From UBA6263 sp049305865 (GTDB taxonomy: Bacteria; Patescibacteriota; Gracilibacteria; Absconditabacterales; Absconditicoccaceae), in assembly GCA_049305865.1 (NCBI GenBank), contig JBAQPP010000009.1, forward strand, positions 1 to 47,231: a DNA stretch of 47,231 bases, given 5' to 3'. Of the stretch, positions 1-8,720 are shown piece after piece. Numbering within the stretch: the first letter of the stretch is position 1; every line of letters starts with the position of its first letter. The position numbers and the translations under genes were made by a program. The notes below the pieces were generated by a model. It saw nothing but the letters and a program-made list of their open reading frames with translations. It did no database searches and was not told where the DNA came from.

Positions 1-251
1 CTGCTATAGAAATGAAAACATCAGCATCTACAAAATATAGATGAAGTACTTCATTTACAGGTTTGGTATGAGCGTTTGCTTCTCGATGAACTGATCTATC
101 TACACCTAGAAAAATATTTGAAAAAACCTCTCCTGCTGGTACTGTAGGTGAAATATGAACTGATACAGTAAACTTGAGAGTACTTGTACCTACCAATCAA
201 GAAGTGTGAGCATATCAAGCTACTATCACTATTGCTTATCCTCAAATGTAA
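1..251 (+). CDS. C-terminal fragment of a probable surface/secreted protein
   Basis: Open frame beginning at base 3 and ending at TAA 249-251; the N-terminus lies outside the window. The roughly 82 visible residues are rich in Thr, Ser, Gly and Val and end in a run of alternating beta-type residues (ATITIAYPQM), like the last beta-sandwich strand of many secreted proteins. Several TGA codons and one CGA are in frame and read as Gly and Trp. A strong terminator follows at once. No family is recognised; the surface assignment is inferred from composition only. Confidence 0.55.
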
Positions 252-267
252 TTAATATTATATATCT

Positions 268-296
268 AGCCTCGTAATTTATGCGAGGCTTTTTTT
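268..296 (+). terminator. Rho-independent terminator after the first gene
   Basis: Perfect 7-bp stem AGCCTCG/CGAGGCT (268-274 with 284-290), 9-base loop, then a T run. It lies 16 bases after the preceding stop codon. Confidence 0.9.
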
Positions 297-317
297 AATT
301 TTTATATTTGTCTAAAT

Positions 318-346
318 TTGACAAAATTATCAATTTTCAATACAAT
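318..346 (+). promoter_or_regulatory. Promoter for the Kef-type antiporter
   Basis: TTGACA at 318-323 and TACAAT at 341-346 with a 17-base spacer, about 33 bases upstream of the ATG at 380. Consensus sigma-70-type spacing. Confidence 0.65.
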
Positions 347-379
347 TATCTAGTATAAATTTAACGATTTAGCTTATTT

Positions 380-2098
380 ATGGAACAAGAGATTTTTACA
401 GGTTTGAGTATTGTAATCTGAGCAGTCTTGATAGCACTATGGATTATGAAATTACTCAAACAACCAATGATTATTTGATATATTATTGCTGGTACACTAA
501 TCAGTATTTTTTTGCCAAATTTATTACATAATAATCCTGAATTCCAAAATTTTGCAAACATATGAGTAAGTTTTCTGTTATTTATGGTATGAATGGAACT
601 GAATCCATTGTTGATAAAAGATATATGAAAAACATCTATCATAGCATGATTTTTACAAGTACTTATAACTTCCATTATATGATTTGTAATCTCATATTTA
701 TTATGATTTGACGCTACAACAGCGGTTTATTTATGAGTTGGTTTGTCATTTAGTAGTACTATCGTTGTTATGAAATTATTGACCGATAAGTGAGAAAACG
801 AAAGTACGTTCTGAAGATTATCAATATGAATACTCATAATACAAGATCTTTTGGTAATGATTATTCTACTTTGACTTGTTTCAATGGAATGAAGTTGAAG
901 TATAGGTTTGATGATATGATCATTAGTTTTGAAATTAATAGCTTTATGATGAGGTCTGTTTTTGATAAGTAAATATTTAATACCCAAAATAACTGCCAAA
1001 ATAGCAGAATCACAAGAATATTTATTTCTCTTTTCTATCTGACGATGTTTTATTTTATGAACAGTATTTCATCTTCTTTGATTTAGTGTAGAGATAGGTA
1101 CTTTGATAGCATGAATTACTTTAGCTACTTCTACATATAGATTTGAAATTATAAGTAAAATCAGATCTTTAAGAGACTTTTTTATAGTAATATTTTTTGT
1201 ATTGTTATGATCTCAGATAGATTTTTGACATATTCAAGAAGTTATTTTACCTGCTGTTATACTAACTGTATTTGCTCTAGTCATAAAACCACTTATTACA
1301 ATGACAATATTATGATTGATGTGACATACTAAAAAAAATAGTTTCTTAACTTGATGATCATTGGGTCAAATAAGTGAGTTTTCATTTTTATTCATTACTA
1401 TGTGAATTGCTTCTTGAACGCTCAAAGATACCAATCTTATTTCTATAATCACTATAGTATGATTTATAAGTATAGCATGATCCAGTTATTTTATAGATTA
1501 TTGAGAAAAAGTGTATAAATATTTTAAATGAAATTTACTCAAATATATACCATGAAGTCGGAATAAAGAATACAAAAAAATAAATAAAGAAAATTACGAT
1601 GTAATTTTATTTTGATACTGAAGATTTGGTAGTAATCTTTATGATGTGTTAACAAAAAAACATGAAAGAATCTTGGTAATAGATGAAAAACCATGAATAA
1701 TATCATATTTACAGAAAAGTTTGATTCCTTGTATATATTGAGATGTATGAGATATAGATTTTTTACAAGAATTAAATCTTAAAGAAACAAGAATGATAAT
1801 AAGCACTGTAAGGGTTTTTGAAGAAAACGTTATACTACTTAAAACCATTAAATCTGTACATAAGCACATCATAATAGTACTAGTTTCCAATCACTTAGAA
1901 GAATCTATAAAACTTTATGAATTATGAGCTGATTATGTTATCTTGCCTCACTATATATGAGTAGATCATACTTCACTTATGTTGGAGGAATATTGATTTG
2001 ATATAAATAAATTTGTAGAAAATAAAAAAATGCAGATACATGATCTCAAATGAAGACATAGTGATATGATGATAGAAATGTTACAAAAATCAATTTAA
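380..2098 (+). CDS. Kef-type monovalent cation:proton antiporter with C-terminal RCK (TrkA-N) domain
   Basis: 572 residues. The first ~390 form a hydrophobic multi-pass region of the CPA2 Na+/H+ exchanger family. Family marks are visible: an early MVGMEL-type helix, a GLSFSSTIVVMKLL segment matching the Kef discontinuous helix, and SLGQISEFSF matching the Kef 'G..GEF.F' motif. Residues ~400-572 carry a Rossmann-like TrkA-N/RCK domain starting FGYGRFGSNL with a following VIDE, the usual nucleotide-binding glycine loop and acidic end. It would exchange K+ or Na+ for H+ across the cytoplasmic membrane under nucleotide control. Start chosen at the first ATG after a good promoter. The 3' end overlaps the convergent DUF167 gene by 4 bases. 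Many glycines, including some in motifs, are TGA. Confidence 0.9.
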
Positions 2099-2328
2099 TT
2101 TCTTATTTCAATAGTCTTCAATCTTCCATTATTTCCTTTCAAAATTATAATATCTTTTTTTGCTATTTTAAAATAATTAGACAAAATCTGAATTAAATTT
2201 TTATTAGCTTCTCCATCTATTGGTTTGGCTTTTAACCATATTTTATAAACCTCATTTCACATCAAATCTTGCTGTATATCTATTTTTTCTTGTTTTGATC
2301 AAGGTACCACAGAGACATTAATTATCAT
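2095..2328 (-). CDS. DUF167 / YggU-family protein
   Basis: 77 residues, normal for this short family (about 75-100). The diagnostic block LKAKPIDGEANKNLIQILS is followed by the expected YFKIAKKDIIILKGNNGRLKTIEI. Function of the family is not established. Convergent with the antiporter gene and overlapping it by 4 bases. Two glycines near the N-terminus are TGA. Start is the only ATG giving the family N-terminus (IINVSVVPGSK). Confidence 0.88.
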
Positions 2329-2390
2329 AATTTTTATGTTTAGTTTTAAATACTGTATTCTTCTAATCTTTTATTCACTCAATTCAAATA

Positions 2391-2420
2391 AAAAAAATCC
2401 TCAACTAAAAAGCTAAGGAT
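2391..2420 (-). terminator. Terminator of the small membrane protein gene
   Basis: Read leftward: ATCCTTAGC pairs with GTTGAGGAT (9 bp including two G-T pairs), short T-rich loop, then eight T. Lies about 20 bases beyond the stop codon at 2441. Confidence 0.75.
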
Positions 2421-2440
2421 ATTTAAACAGTATTTACAGA

Positions 2441-2689
2441 TTAAATGAGTACCCCTATCAATAGGGTTATGAGTAAGCAGCCCCATAGAGCAGTCACAGC
2501 TGAAATCCAGCCAGCCATACACCATTCTAAATAAGTGATACTTACTACATTTGAGTTGTAAGATTCTTCTTTTGCTTGATCTTGATAAGAATAAATAATC
2601 ATTGTTACAAACAACATTATAAAACTTACCAAAAAGGCATAAAAAAAAACCTTATCCATAGCTGCAATAAATATTAGCACATTTTCCAT
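2441..2689 (-). CDS. Small hypothetical membrane protein with two TM helices
   Basis: 82 residues from the ATG at 2687-2689. An upstream ATG would add 19 residues but lies inside the promoter. Two hydrophobic segments (about residues 10-32 and 58-80) flank a polar, charged stretch with QDQAKEESYNS. Not recognised as a named family. All glycines are GGN and all three tryptophans are TGG, unlike most neighbours, so a recent foreign origin is possible, but the gene is too short to be sure. It is a monocistronic unit with its own promoter and terminator. Confidence 0.7.
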   Translation of the reverse strand: MENVLIFIAAMDKVFFYAFLVSFIMLFVTMIIYSYQDQAKEESYNSNVVSITYLEWCMAGWISAVTALWGCLLITLLIGVLI

Positions 2690-2718
2690 GGTATTTACTT
2701 GTTTTGTTTTATATAGAT

Positions 2719-2746
2719 AATATACTATTATAAATATCATTTTCAA
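2719..2746 (-). promoter_or_regulatory. Leftward promoter for the small membrane protein
   Basis: On the minus strand TTGAAA (2741-2746), 16-base spacer, TATATT (2719-2724), 30 bases before the start codon. Confidence 0.5.
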
Positions 2747-2818
2747 ATGATTTTCAGTTTGCTTTTTTTATTTCAAATACTATTATAACAAATCAATTTA
2801 TAATTAACTTAATAATTT

Positions 2819-3550
2819 ATGCTTACTATAAAAGATTTATCAGTTCAAATAGAGAATAAAGATATACTAAAAAACATAAATTTAACTTTTGAACTAGGAA
2901 AAAATTACTGCATTTTAGGAAAAAATTGATCATGAAAATCATCACTTGCTATGACTATTATGGGACATCCCAAATACCTAATTAAAAATTGAGAACTAAT
3001 ACTTGGCACTTGAAAAGACCAAATAAATATATTAGATCTAAAACCAGATGAAAGATCAAAATTTGGTATTTTCCTAGCTTTTCAAAATATTCCTGAAATT
3101 AAATGAGTCAAAGTTTTTGAATTTCTTAGATCAATTTATGACGCACAAAATAATTCTCAAACTTCTTTTATTCAATTTAAAAAAGTTATAGAACCACTTA
3201 TAGAGGGACTAAGTATAGATAGAGAGTTTTTACGAAGAGATCTCAATGTCTGATTTAGCTGATGAGAAAGAAGAAAACTTGAAATATTACAATTAAAATT
3301 ACTTAAACCCAAATACATTTTCTTGGATGAAATAGATTCATGACTAGATGTAGATGCTTTTCGTCAGGTCGCAGAAATGATAAAAAATTTAAATTCTCCA
3401 GATAATTGTTTTATCATCATCACACATTATTTCACAATATTAGACTATTTACCTGTAGATCGAGTATATGTTTTAGATAAGTGAGAAGTTAATAAACAAT
3501 GACTTGTACAGATAGCTCACGAAATAAAAGAGAAATGATTTAACGAATAA
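2819..3550 (+). CDS. sufC: FeS cluster assembly ATPase SufC
   Basis: 243 residues, the normal SufC length. ABC ATPase with Walker A GKNGSGKSS (about residues 33-41), the SufC-specific signature NVGFSGGE followed by RRKLEILQ (about 143-158), Walker B YIFLDEIDSGLD with the family's DEIDSGLD, and an H-loop ITHY. SufC works with SufB/SufD to build Fe-S clusters on the scaffold. Its partner sufB is at 8721, about 5 kb away with unrelated genes between, so the SUF operon is split here; sufD is not in the window. Several motif glycines, including two of Walker A, are TGA. Start is the first ATG of the family N-terminus LTIKDLSV. Confidence 0.95.
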
Positions 3551-3557
3551 AACAATA

Positions 3558-5282
3558 ATGCAAACACTCAAAAGACTCTTATCGCCGATAAAACACCTAA
3601 AATTACGCTATTCTGTATACTTAATTAGTTCTGTATACTTTTGAATAATATGGCCACTTTACTCACTCATAGTCAGTAAGGTAATTAAATGAATTGAATT
3701 AAGAGACTTTAGTTTTTTTAAAACATATATTTTCCTTCTTCTTTGATTAATGATTTTAAATTACTGATTAAATTATTTTTTAAGGACACGAAGACAGGTA
3801 ACAGTCAGATTATTACAAAAAGTTCTTTATGAAGAATATTTATGAAAATATTTAAAAGCAGACAATAACAAAATAGAATGATTAGGAACAGGGAAATCAA
3901 ATAGTATTCTACAAAAATGATGCGATAATCGACAAAGAATTATTATGAATATTTTTTCAAATTGATTAGTCAGAATTTTTATTACAATACTGACTATACT
4001 TACCATTATTATTTTCAATCTTTGACCAATAATGTTTTTTATAGTACTTGCTGTCTTTATAATGATGCTTATTATAGCGCGGATTGGCAATAAACGTATG
4101 AAAAATATAAGAGATTGAAGAAGAGAGCTTTTTATACAAGCAGATAGAACAATAGTAAGACTTATAATGTCAAAGTTCGAAATTTTACAAAATAATAAAA
4201 TCATAAAAGAACTAAAAATTATATCAAAATCTTTTCTAGATCTAATGTGATGGGACGTAAAAGAAAGTAAATGATTTGTATTAGCTAGCGATATACCTAG
4301 AGCATTACTAGATTTTGTAAAAGTATGATTAGTGGCTCGATATGGATATCAGATATTTCAATGAAACGCAAATTTTGCTGAATTTACACTTATATGGATG
4401 TTAACGAACCAGATGACTGGTGTAATATTTGAAACTAATGACCTGACTTTATCTTATTTTGAACAAATTTCTTTTGTACAAAAATTACGGACTACATTTG
4501 ATGATATACCGCCGCTTAAATGATATGAACAGTGAAACATATTCAAATTTAATAATTGAAATATTTTGATTGATAATATAAGTTTAAGTTACTGAGATAA
4601 AAATATCTTTTCAAAATTTAATTTAGAAATCCAATGATGAAAAAAAACAGCATTGGTAGGGGAGAGTGGATCGGGTAAAACAACACTTATAAAAATGCTT
4701 TCATGATATATTCATCCAGATAAATGATATATTACAGTAGATGGACAAAGATTATCTGAAACAGCACTCAAATCTTATTATAAAAATATCTGATATCTAA
4801 CTCAAGATCCAAATGTATTTGATTGAAGTATCATAGATAATTTACTATATTGAACAAAAGAAAAATCTACAAAAAAACAGATAGAAAATGCAATCATAGC
4901 ATCTAAATGTGAATTTATTTATGATTTTAGAGATTGAATCCAAACTCAAATATGAGAAAAATGAATAAGACTAAGCTGAGGTCAAAAGCAAAGATTAGCT
5001 ATAGCTAAGCTTTTACTTAAAAATCCAAAAATTATTTTCTTAGATGAACCGACTAGTTCTCTAGATAGTTTTTCTGAAGAAGATATAGCACAAGCTTTTG
5101 ATAATTTATTTAAATGAAGAACAGTTATCGTAGCTGCTCATAGATTACAAACAGTCAAACAAGCAGATATAATACACGTTTTTAAGACGTGATGAAAAAT
5201 CATAGAAAGCTGAACACATACAGAGTTATTAAATAAAAAATGAACTTATTATAAAATGATAGAACTACAATCAGGGTTTTAA
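3558..5282 (+). CDS. ABC exporter half-transporter (membrane + ATPase fusion)
   Basis: 574 residues. Residues 1-~300 contain about six hydrophobic helices of an ABC type-1 exporter membrane domain. From ~340 comes the nucleotide-binding domain: Walker A GESGSGKTT (~368), Q-loop YLTQDP, signature RLSGGQKQR (~472), Walker B IIFLDEPTSSLD and H-loop AAHRL. It should work as a homo- or heterodimer in the cytoplasmic membrane; only one half gene is here, so a homodimer is the simplest guess. Substrate unknown (lipid, peptide or drug). It starts 7 bases after sufC and probably shares its transcript. Confidence 0.9.
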
Positions 5283-5297
5283 TTTTATTTACTAATA

Positions 5298-5783
5298 ATG
5301 AGAAGTCCTATCTGAAAAGAATTAGAAGAATGTAATTATTTTTTAAATATAGCAAAAAATATAGCTCAACAAGCAACTTGTCTACGTGATAAATGTTGAA
5401 GTATAATTGTAAAAAATAAAGAAGTTATATGATCTGGATTTAATAGTCCACCAGCAAATCAAGAAAATCAAAGAAGATGTAATGTGGATAAGACAATATA
5501 TCATAAAAAAATAAAAGATACAACTTGCTGTGTCCACGCAGAACAAAGAGCTATTATGGATGTACTCAAAACAAATCCAAGTAAAATAGCTTGAAGTAGA
5601 TTATACTTTGTAAGACTCAATAAAGATTTAAATATTGAACCTGCTGGCAAACCTTATTGTACAATTTGTAGTAAAATGACTTTAGATTCATGAGTCTCAG
5701 AATTTGTATTATTACATCCAGAATGAGTATATATATACGATACAGATGAATACAACAAATTATCTTTTGAATATAATGAATAA
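5298..5783 (+). CDS. dCMP/cytidine deaminase-family protein (ComEB-like)
   Basis: 161 residues, close to bacterial dCMP deaminases. Zinc-site motifs are both visible: CVHAEQRAI (~78-86; His ligand and catalytic Glu) and KPYCTICSKM (~117-126; the two Cys ligands of the usual PCxxC-type motif, here P-Y-C-T-I-C). A Cys-rich insert lies between N-terminus and HAE, as in ComEB/dCMP deaminases that bind an extra structural zinc. Likely reaction: dCMP to dUMP, supplying dTMP synthesis or salvage; a related nucleoside deaminase role cannot be excluded. Follows the ABC exporter by 15 bases, same strand, with only one base between its stop and the next ATG. Confidence 0.82.
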
Positions 5784-5784
5784 A

Positions 5785-6072
5785 ATGGACATCAAACTTC
5801 AAATTTACAAATTTCTCCAAACTATTCCTCATTGAAAAGTAGTCAGCTACAAAACTATTGCTGATAAATTTGATATTCATCCAAGATATGTAGGCAAAAT
5901 AATGAATCAAAATCAGAATCCAGATATTTATCCATGCTACAAGGTTATTAGATCTGATTGAAATTTGTGATGATATTGATGATGATGTGAAGAAAAAATC
6001 AAGAGACTAAAATCTGATTGAATCCAAATTATAGACAGCAAAATTTGAAAAACATATTTTCGAAAAGATTAA
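5785..6072 (+). CDS. MGMT/Ogt-type DNA alkyltransferase-like protein, DNA-binding domain only
   Basis: 95 residues corresponding to the C-terminal winged-helix active-site domain of O6-alkylguanine-DNA alkyltransferase. It starts with a typical FLQTIPHGKVVSYKTIA helix, has PCYKVI where the family has PCHRVI (Cys about residue 50 retained, His to Tyr), then GYGGGCEEKIKRL. The retained Cys favours a true methyltransferase or stand-alone domain over an ATL protein, which normally replaces this Cys. The His-to-Tyr change next to the nucleophile is unusual and could weaken activity. Two bases after the deaminase gene; last gene of the sufC transcript before a terminator. Confidence 0.82.
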
Positions 6073-6090
6073 AAATATTTTCAAATATAA

Positions 6091-6122
6091 AAAAAGGCGC
6101 GCGTAAAACGCACGTCTTTTTA
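6091..6122. terminator. Bidirectional terminator between convergent genes
   Basis: Imperfect GC-rich 9-bp stem (GGCGCGCGT with ACGCACGTC) flanked by A run on the left and T run on the right, between the rightward alkyltransferase gene and the leftward gene at 6125. Confidence 0.75.
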
Positions 6123-6124
6123 AA

Positions 6125-6568
6125 TTAATCCTTATTAGTTTTGTTTATTATAGCAGCCCTCATTACATACACCAAAGTTCCAGTCAGAATCAAATACAAT
6201 AATAATAATAAAGCAATTGATCCAGTCGTAAGACCTAATATTGGGTTCTGAGGGATAAAAAATTGTCCCAGCAGGTAAAAGTCCACAGCAAATAAAACAG
6301 TAATCATAACAAACAATCCCCAAAAGGGAATTGAACTCGTTATTTTTTTTACTTGTTTTATTACAGGATTTAGACCCACCTTTTTTATAATAGTCTCCAT
6401 CCTCGAAGAGACAATTGCTGCAAATATCACAATACCTATCACACATGTAACATATGGCCAGAAAAGATACTGATATACATTAACATCCAGTACGATAAAC
6501 ATTATATGAACCAATAACATCGAAATACACATCATGATCCAAAATAGTCTTCTTTCGATTGCTCCCAT
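6125..6568 (-). CDS. Hypothetical four-TM membrane protein (TGA-free)
   Basis: 147 residues with four hydrophobic segments (about residues 10-30, 36-55, 82-102, 115-138) separated by short basic loops such as SSRMETIIKKVGLNPVIKQVKK. No family recognised. All glycines are GGN and all tryptophans TGG, and there is no CGA, so the gene reads the same in the standard code. Together with its own promoter and terminators this suggests a separately acquired one-gene unit. Confidence 0.75.
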   Translation of the reverse strand: MGAIERRLFWIMMCISMLLVHIMFIVLDVNVYQYLFWPYVTCVIGIVIFAAIVSSRMETIIKKVGLNPVIKQVKKITSSIPFWGLFVMITVLFAVDFYLLGQFFIPQNPILGLTTGSIALLLLLYLILTGTLVYVMRAAIINKTNKD

Positions 6569-6603
6569 TGTTATAATTTTTTTATTTGTATTTTTATACC
6601 TAT

Positions 6604-6631
6604 TTTATAAGTATTTAATATAATAAGTCAA
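6604..6631 (-). promoter_or_regulatory. Leftward promoter of the gene at 6125-6568
   Basis: Minus strand TTGACT (6626-6631), 16-base spacer, TATAAA (6604-6609). Same design as the promoters at 7298 and 8619. Confidence 0.65.
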
Positions 6632-6636
6632 TAAAA

Positions 6637-6669
6637 AAAGTCAGACCTCAAAAAAGATCTGACTTTTAT
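6637..6669. terminator. Bidirectional terminator
   Basis: Perfect AAGTCAGA/TCTGACTT stem (6638-6645 with 6658-6665) with A run before and T run after. It lies downstream of the leftward gene at 6686 and just upstream of the promoter at 6604-6631. Confidence 0.85.
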
Positions 6670-6685
6670 GGTTTTTTTAAAACCA

Positions 6686-7270
6686 TTAATTAGTTACAGT
6701 GAGAATCACAGTTGGTTTAAAGGTATTATCTCCGAAGTCATAGAGCGGAGCTCCACTAAACTTCAGGTTCCAAGAACCAAGCTTAACCTTATAACCCAAC
6801 AAAGGTCCAACCCCATATTGTCGCCTTGCCATTGCTCCTACCGATATCCTTGATGTTTCATAAGTAAACGATCCAGTATACCAATAGTTATTAGGACCTT
6901 GTCCAATCTCCCATAAAGTGAAAATACAAAGAGATTTGGTTGAGTCATTTCCCAACTGTGGAGCAAACTTTACCCATGGGCTTAAGCGAAAAGACCACTT
7001 ATCTAACTGTTCAATACCAGTACCCATACCGAAGTACAGTGAACCGACATTGTAGTTGAGATAAATAAATCCCTCATTCCACCCAGTGGTGGTAGCGAAA
7101 TAGGGAGCTATACTCAATCCACCTTTCACTGTTTGTTCCCAGGTAATCTGGGTAAATGGAACTGGCTTACCATTGATTGGAAATCTAAAATCCTGCTCAA
7201 AAAGGACAAACTGTGAAAATGCAGGAATAGTCACCAGACTAACAATAACGATTAAAAAGAGCTTCTTCAT
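6686..7270 (-). CDS. Secreted protein with Bacteroidota-type signal peptide, possible beta-barrel
   Basis: 194 residues. The N-terminus is a textbook Sec signal peptide ending AFSQ, the form common in Bacteroidota. The mature part alternates hydrophobic and polar residues with many Tyr, Trp, Phe and Gly (FIYLNYNVGSLYFGMGTG, WSFRLSPWVKFAP, GSWNLKFSG), as in small outer-membrane beta-barrel proteins. No named family is claimed. All ~24 glycines are GGN, tryptophans are TGG, and GC content is visibly higher than around it. One CGA follows an AGG (MAR-CGA-QYG) and is probably an Arg in the donor. This looks like recent transfer from a Bacteroidota-like donor. An outer-membrane protein would have no obvious place in a CPR cell, so role and expression are uncertain. 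Confidence 0.8.
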   Translation of the reverse strand: MKKLFLIVIVSLVTIPAFSQFVLFEQDFRFPINGKPVPFTQITWEQTVKGGLSIAPYFATTTGWNEGFIYLNYNVGSLYFGMGTGIEQLDKWSFRLSPWVKFAPQLGNDSTKSLCIFTLWEIGQGPNNYWYTGSFTYETSRISVGAMARRQYGVGPLLGYKVKLGSWNLKFSGAPLYDFGDNTFKPTVILTVTN

Positions 7271-7297
7271 AAAATTTTTGTTTTAAATTTATACTAT

Positions 7298-7325
7298 CTT
7301 ATAACTATTCGCTACAAAATGTCAA
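7298..7325 (-). promoter_or_regulatory. Leftward promoter of the beta-barrel-like gene
   Basis: Minus strand TTGACA (7320-7325), 16-base spacer, TATAAG (7298-7303), about 28 bases before the ATG at 7270. Confidence 0.7.
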
Positions 7326-7329
7326 TAAT

Positions 7330-7358
7330 AAAAATCAGACCCTAAAGCCTGACTTTTT
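7330..7358. terminator. Terminator downstream of tspO
   Basis: Minus strand AGTCAG pairs with CTGATT across a 10-base loop and is followed by a T run; the plus strand also ends in a T run. Separates tspO from the promoter at 7298-7325. Confidence 0.65.
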
Positions 7359-7383
7359 TAAAATTATTTATTAAATCTAATTA

Positions 7384-7920
7384 TTAATTTAATATCATTA
7401 CATAGTAGTTCAAAAACCCCGCAAATATAACTCGTAATATATAAGGTATAAACAATAATCAAGCTTTTTTATTTGCTTTATAAAATTCCATAGAAGTCAC
7501 AAGTACAAAAACCCAAAGTACTATAATTTCTATAAATGCAAGTAGGGGATTCTGGAGGTAAAAGAATAATATTGACCATAAAATATTTAAAAATAATTGT
7601 ATCAAAAAATATCTCATAGCTGGTTTATCCTTCTCTTGTAATCAATCTCTTGCGATAAGAAACAGTGAAGTTCACATCAATATATAAAGTAGGGTTCGTA
7701 CTGGTCAAAACGCCCAATTGGGAGCAGTAAATGAAGGTTTAATAAGTTCTACATACCAAGTTCAAATTGCCGGTGTGGTAAACCATGATCCTATTACTCA
7801 TGCCAACAATGGTATAGCGAGGCATAGAATTAAAGTGAAAATTTGATTTCTTTTTGGCCAAGCAAAAATAGTCTTTTCTGGATTAGTTGTTTTTGTTGTA
7901 GTTTTTATTAGTTTTTTCAT
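7384..7920 (-). CDS. tspO: TspO/MBR-family membrane protein
   Basis: 178 residues with five hydrophobic helices. Family hallmarks are clear: WYVELIKPSFTAPNWAFGPV, then Trp (CGA), TLLYILMGTSLFL, a central LNILWSILFF, and PYIL-Trp(CGA)-VIFAGFLNYYVMILN at the C-terminus. Both CGA codons sit on Trp positions conserved in TspO, direct support for CGA=Trp. TspO binds porphyrins and cholesterol-like molecules and influences tetrapyrrole and stress signalling; its role in a reduced cell without visible haem genes is unclear. An N-terminal extension of about 30 polar/basic residues precedes the first helix. Unlike its immediate neighbours it uses TGA for several glycines. Confidence 0.93.
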
Positions 7921-7950
7921 AAATGAAGTTAAAAGTTAAAGTAAAAGCAT

Positions 7951-7978
7951 ATTATATGAAATTATCAATAAAATGCAA
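7951..7978 (-). promoter_or_regulatory. Leftward tspO promoter
   Basis: Minus strand TTGCAT (7973-7978), 16-base spacer, TATAAT (7951-7956), about 30 bases before the start. Confidence 0.6.
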
Positions 7979-7995
7979 AATTTCAAATAAAAAAA

Positions 7996-8022
7996 ACAAC
8001 CCCTTAAAAAGAGGCAGTTTTT
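7996..8022 (-). terminator. Weak terminator overlapping the stop of the 8004 gene
   Basis: Read leftward, CCTC pairs with GGGG (one wobble) around a T-rich loop and is followed by eight T. The stem is short, so this is tentative. Confidence 0.4.
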
Positions 8023-8600
8023 AGTTCTTTATACTTTATAAGCACAAGAATTATAGATTGAAATAATAACAATCGGACAGGATATATCAGCGACCAATAA
8101 TCACTATAAAATATTGATACAGTAACTATGTTGCAAACTGTCCCTAAAGTTATCAAACACCACGGTAAAAATGGTTCTTTCCCTCTTCCATCAGTTATAC
8201 CAATAAACAATGGAATAAAACCTATACTATTCAAGACCTGAACAATCAAATGTATATCTTTGATATTTAAAATCCAAAATAATGAAGTCATCAAAGCTAC
8301 ACAAATAAGAATAACAAACAAGTCTCGTCTAAGTAAAATAAAGTTCCTGGACCTAATCATAGAAACTAATACATAAATATTAGCAAACCCTCCAACAATA
8401 GAAAGAGATCCCTTTATAAAATCTCCAACTATCAAAATATAAGTAACAGAATTAATTATATTGATTAGAGTAAGAAAGATAATAACAACCATATTGGGCT
8501 TACTAACTTTATTTTTTGTATCATTACCATAAAGTAACATTCCCCAAAAAACAAATAACAAGGAAACTGCTGAAAATAAATAGTAAATAAATTCTTTCAT
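8004..8600 (-). CDS. Multi-pass membrane protein, paralogue-like to the gene at 31425
   Basis: 198 residues with about seven hydrophobic segments. The pattern near residues 30-60 (KVSKPNMVVIIFLTLINIINSVTYI) resembles the KGLSTPNLTTWLINLCVGTINAFTF segment of the protein at 31425-32003, and both end with a hydrophobic helix plus basic tail. They probably belong to one family of integral membrane proteins with a conserved Pro-Asn after the first helix, seen in Patescibacteria; function unknown. All glycines are GGN. Two CGA codons (LLR-CGA-DLF and PV-CGA-LLL) may have been Arg in a donor. Own promoter, monocistronic. Confidence 0.72.
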   Translation of the reverse strand: MKEFIYYLFSAVSLLFVFWGMLLYGNDTKNKVSKPNMVVIIFLTLINIINSVTYILIVGDFIKGSLSIVGGFANIYVLVSMIRSRNFILLRRDLFVILICVALMTSLFWILNIKDIHLIVQVLNSIGFIPLFIGITDGRGKEPFLPWCLITLGTVCNIVTVSIFYSDYWSLIYPVRLLLFQSIILVLIKYKELKTASF

Positions 8601-8618
8601 ATATTTTTTGTTTTTAAT

Positions 8619-8646
8619 CTTATATATATTTCAATCATAAAGTCAA
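8619..8646 (-). promoter_or_regulatory. Leftward promoter of the 8004-8600 gene
   Basis: Minus strand TTGACT (8641-8646), 16-base spacer, TATAAG (8619-8624), 18 bases before the ATG. Confidence 0.65.
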
Positions 8647-8690
8647 TATCTACTTTTCATTTGAAAAATATAATTTTTTCCTTACCCTAA

Positions 8691-8714
8691 TTTCACATTT
8701 CACATTTCACATTG
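8691..8714 (+). repeat. Short tandem TTTCACA repeat before sufB
   Basis: Three head-to-tail copies of TTTCACA in the leader of sufB. Related single or double copies precede livH (about 27773-27798) and livG (about 30551-30576). Purpose unknown. Confidence 0.5.
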
Positions 8715-8720
8715 TATATT

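Noticed and set aside
380..2098. Apparent pseudogenes: many genes seem cut into pieces by in-frame TGA
   Set aside because: Motifs continue unbroken across the TGA codons, which fall on conserved glycines; true stops are TAA or TAG and lie at the expected family lengths.
2690..2746. N-terminal extension of the small membrane protein to 2746
   Set aside because: The extra 19 codons overlap the likely promoter and are low-complexity AT-rich sequence.
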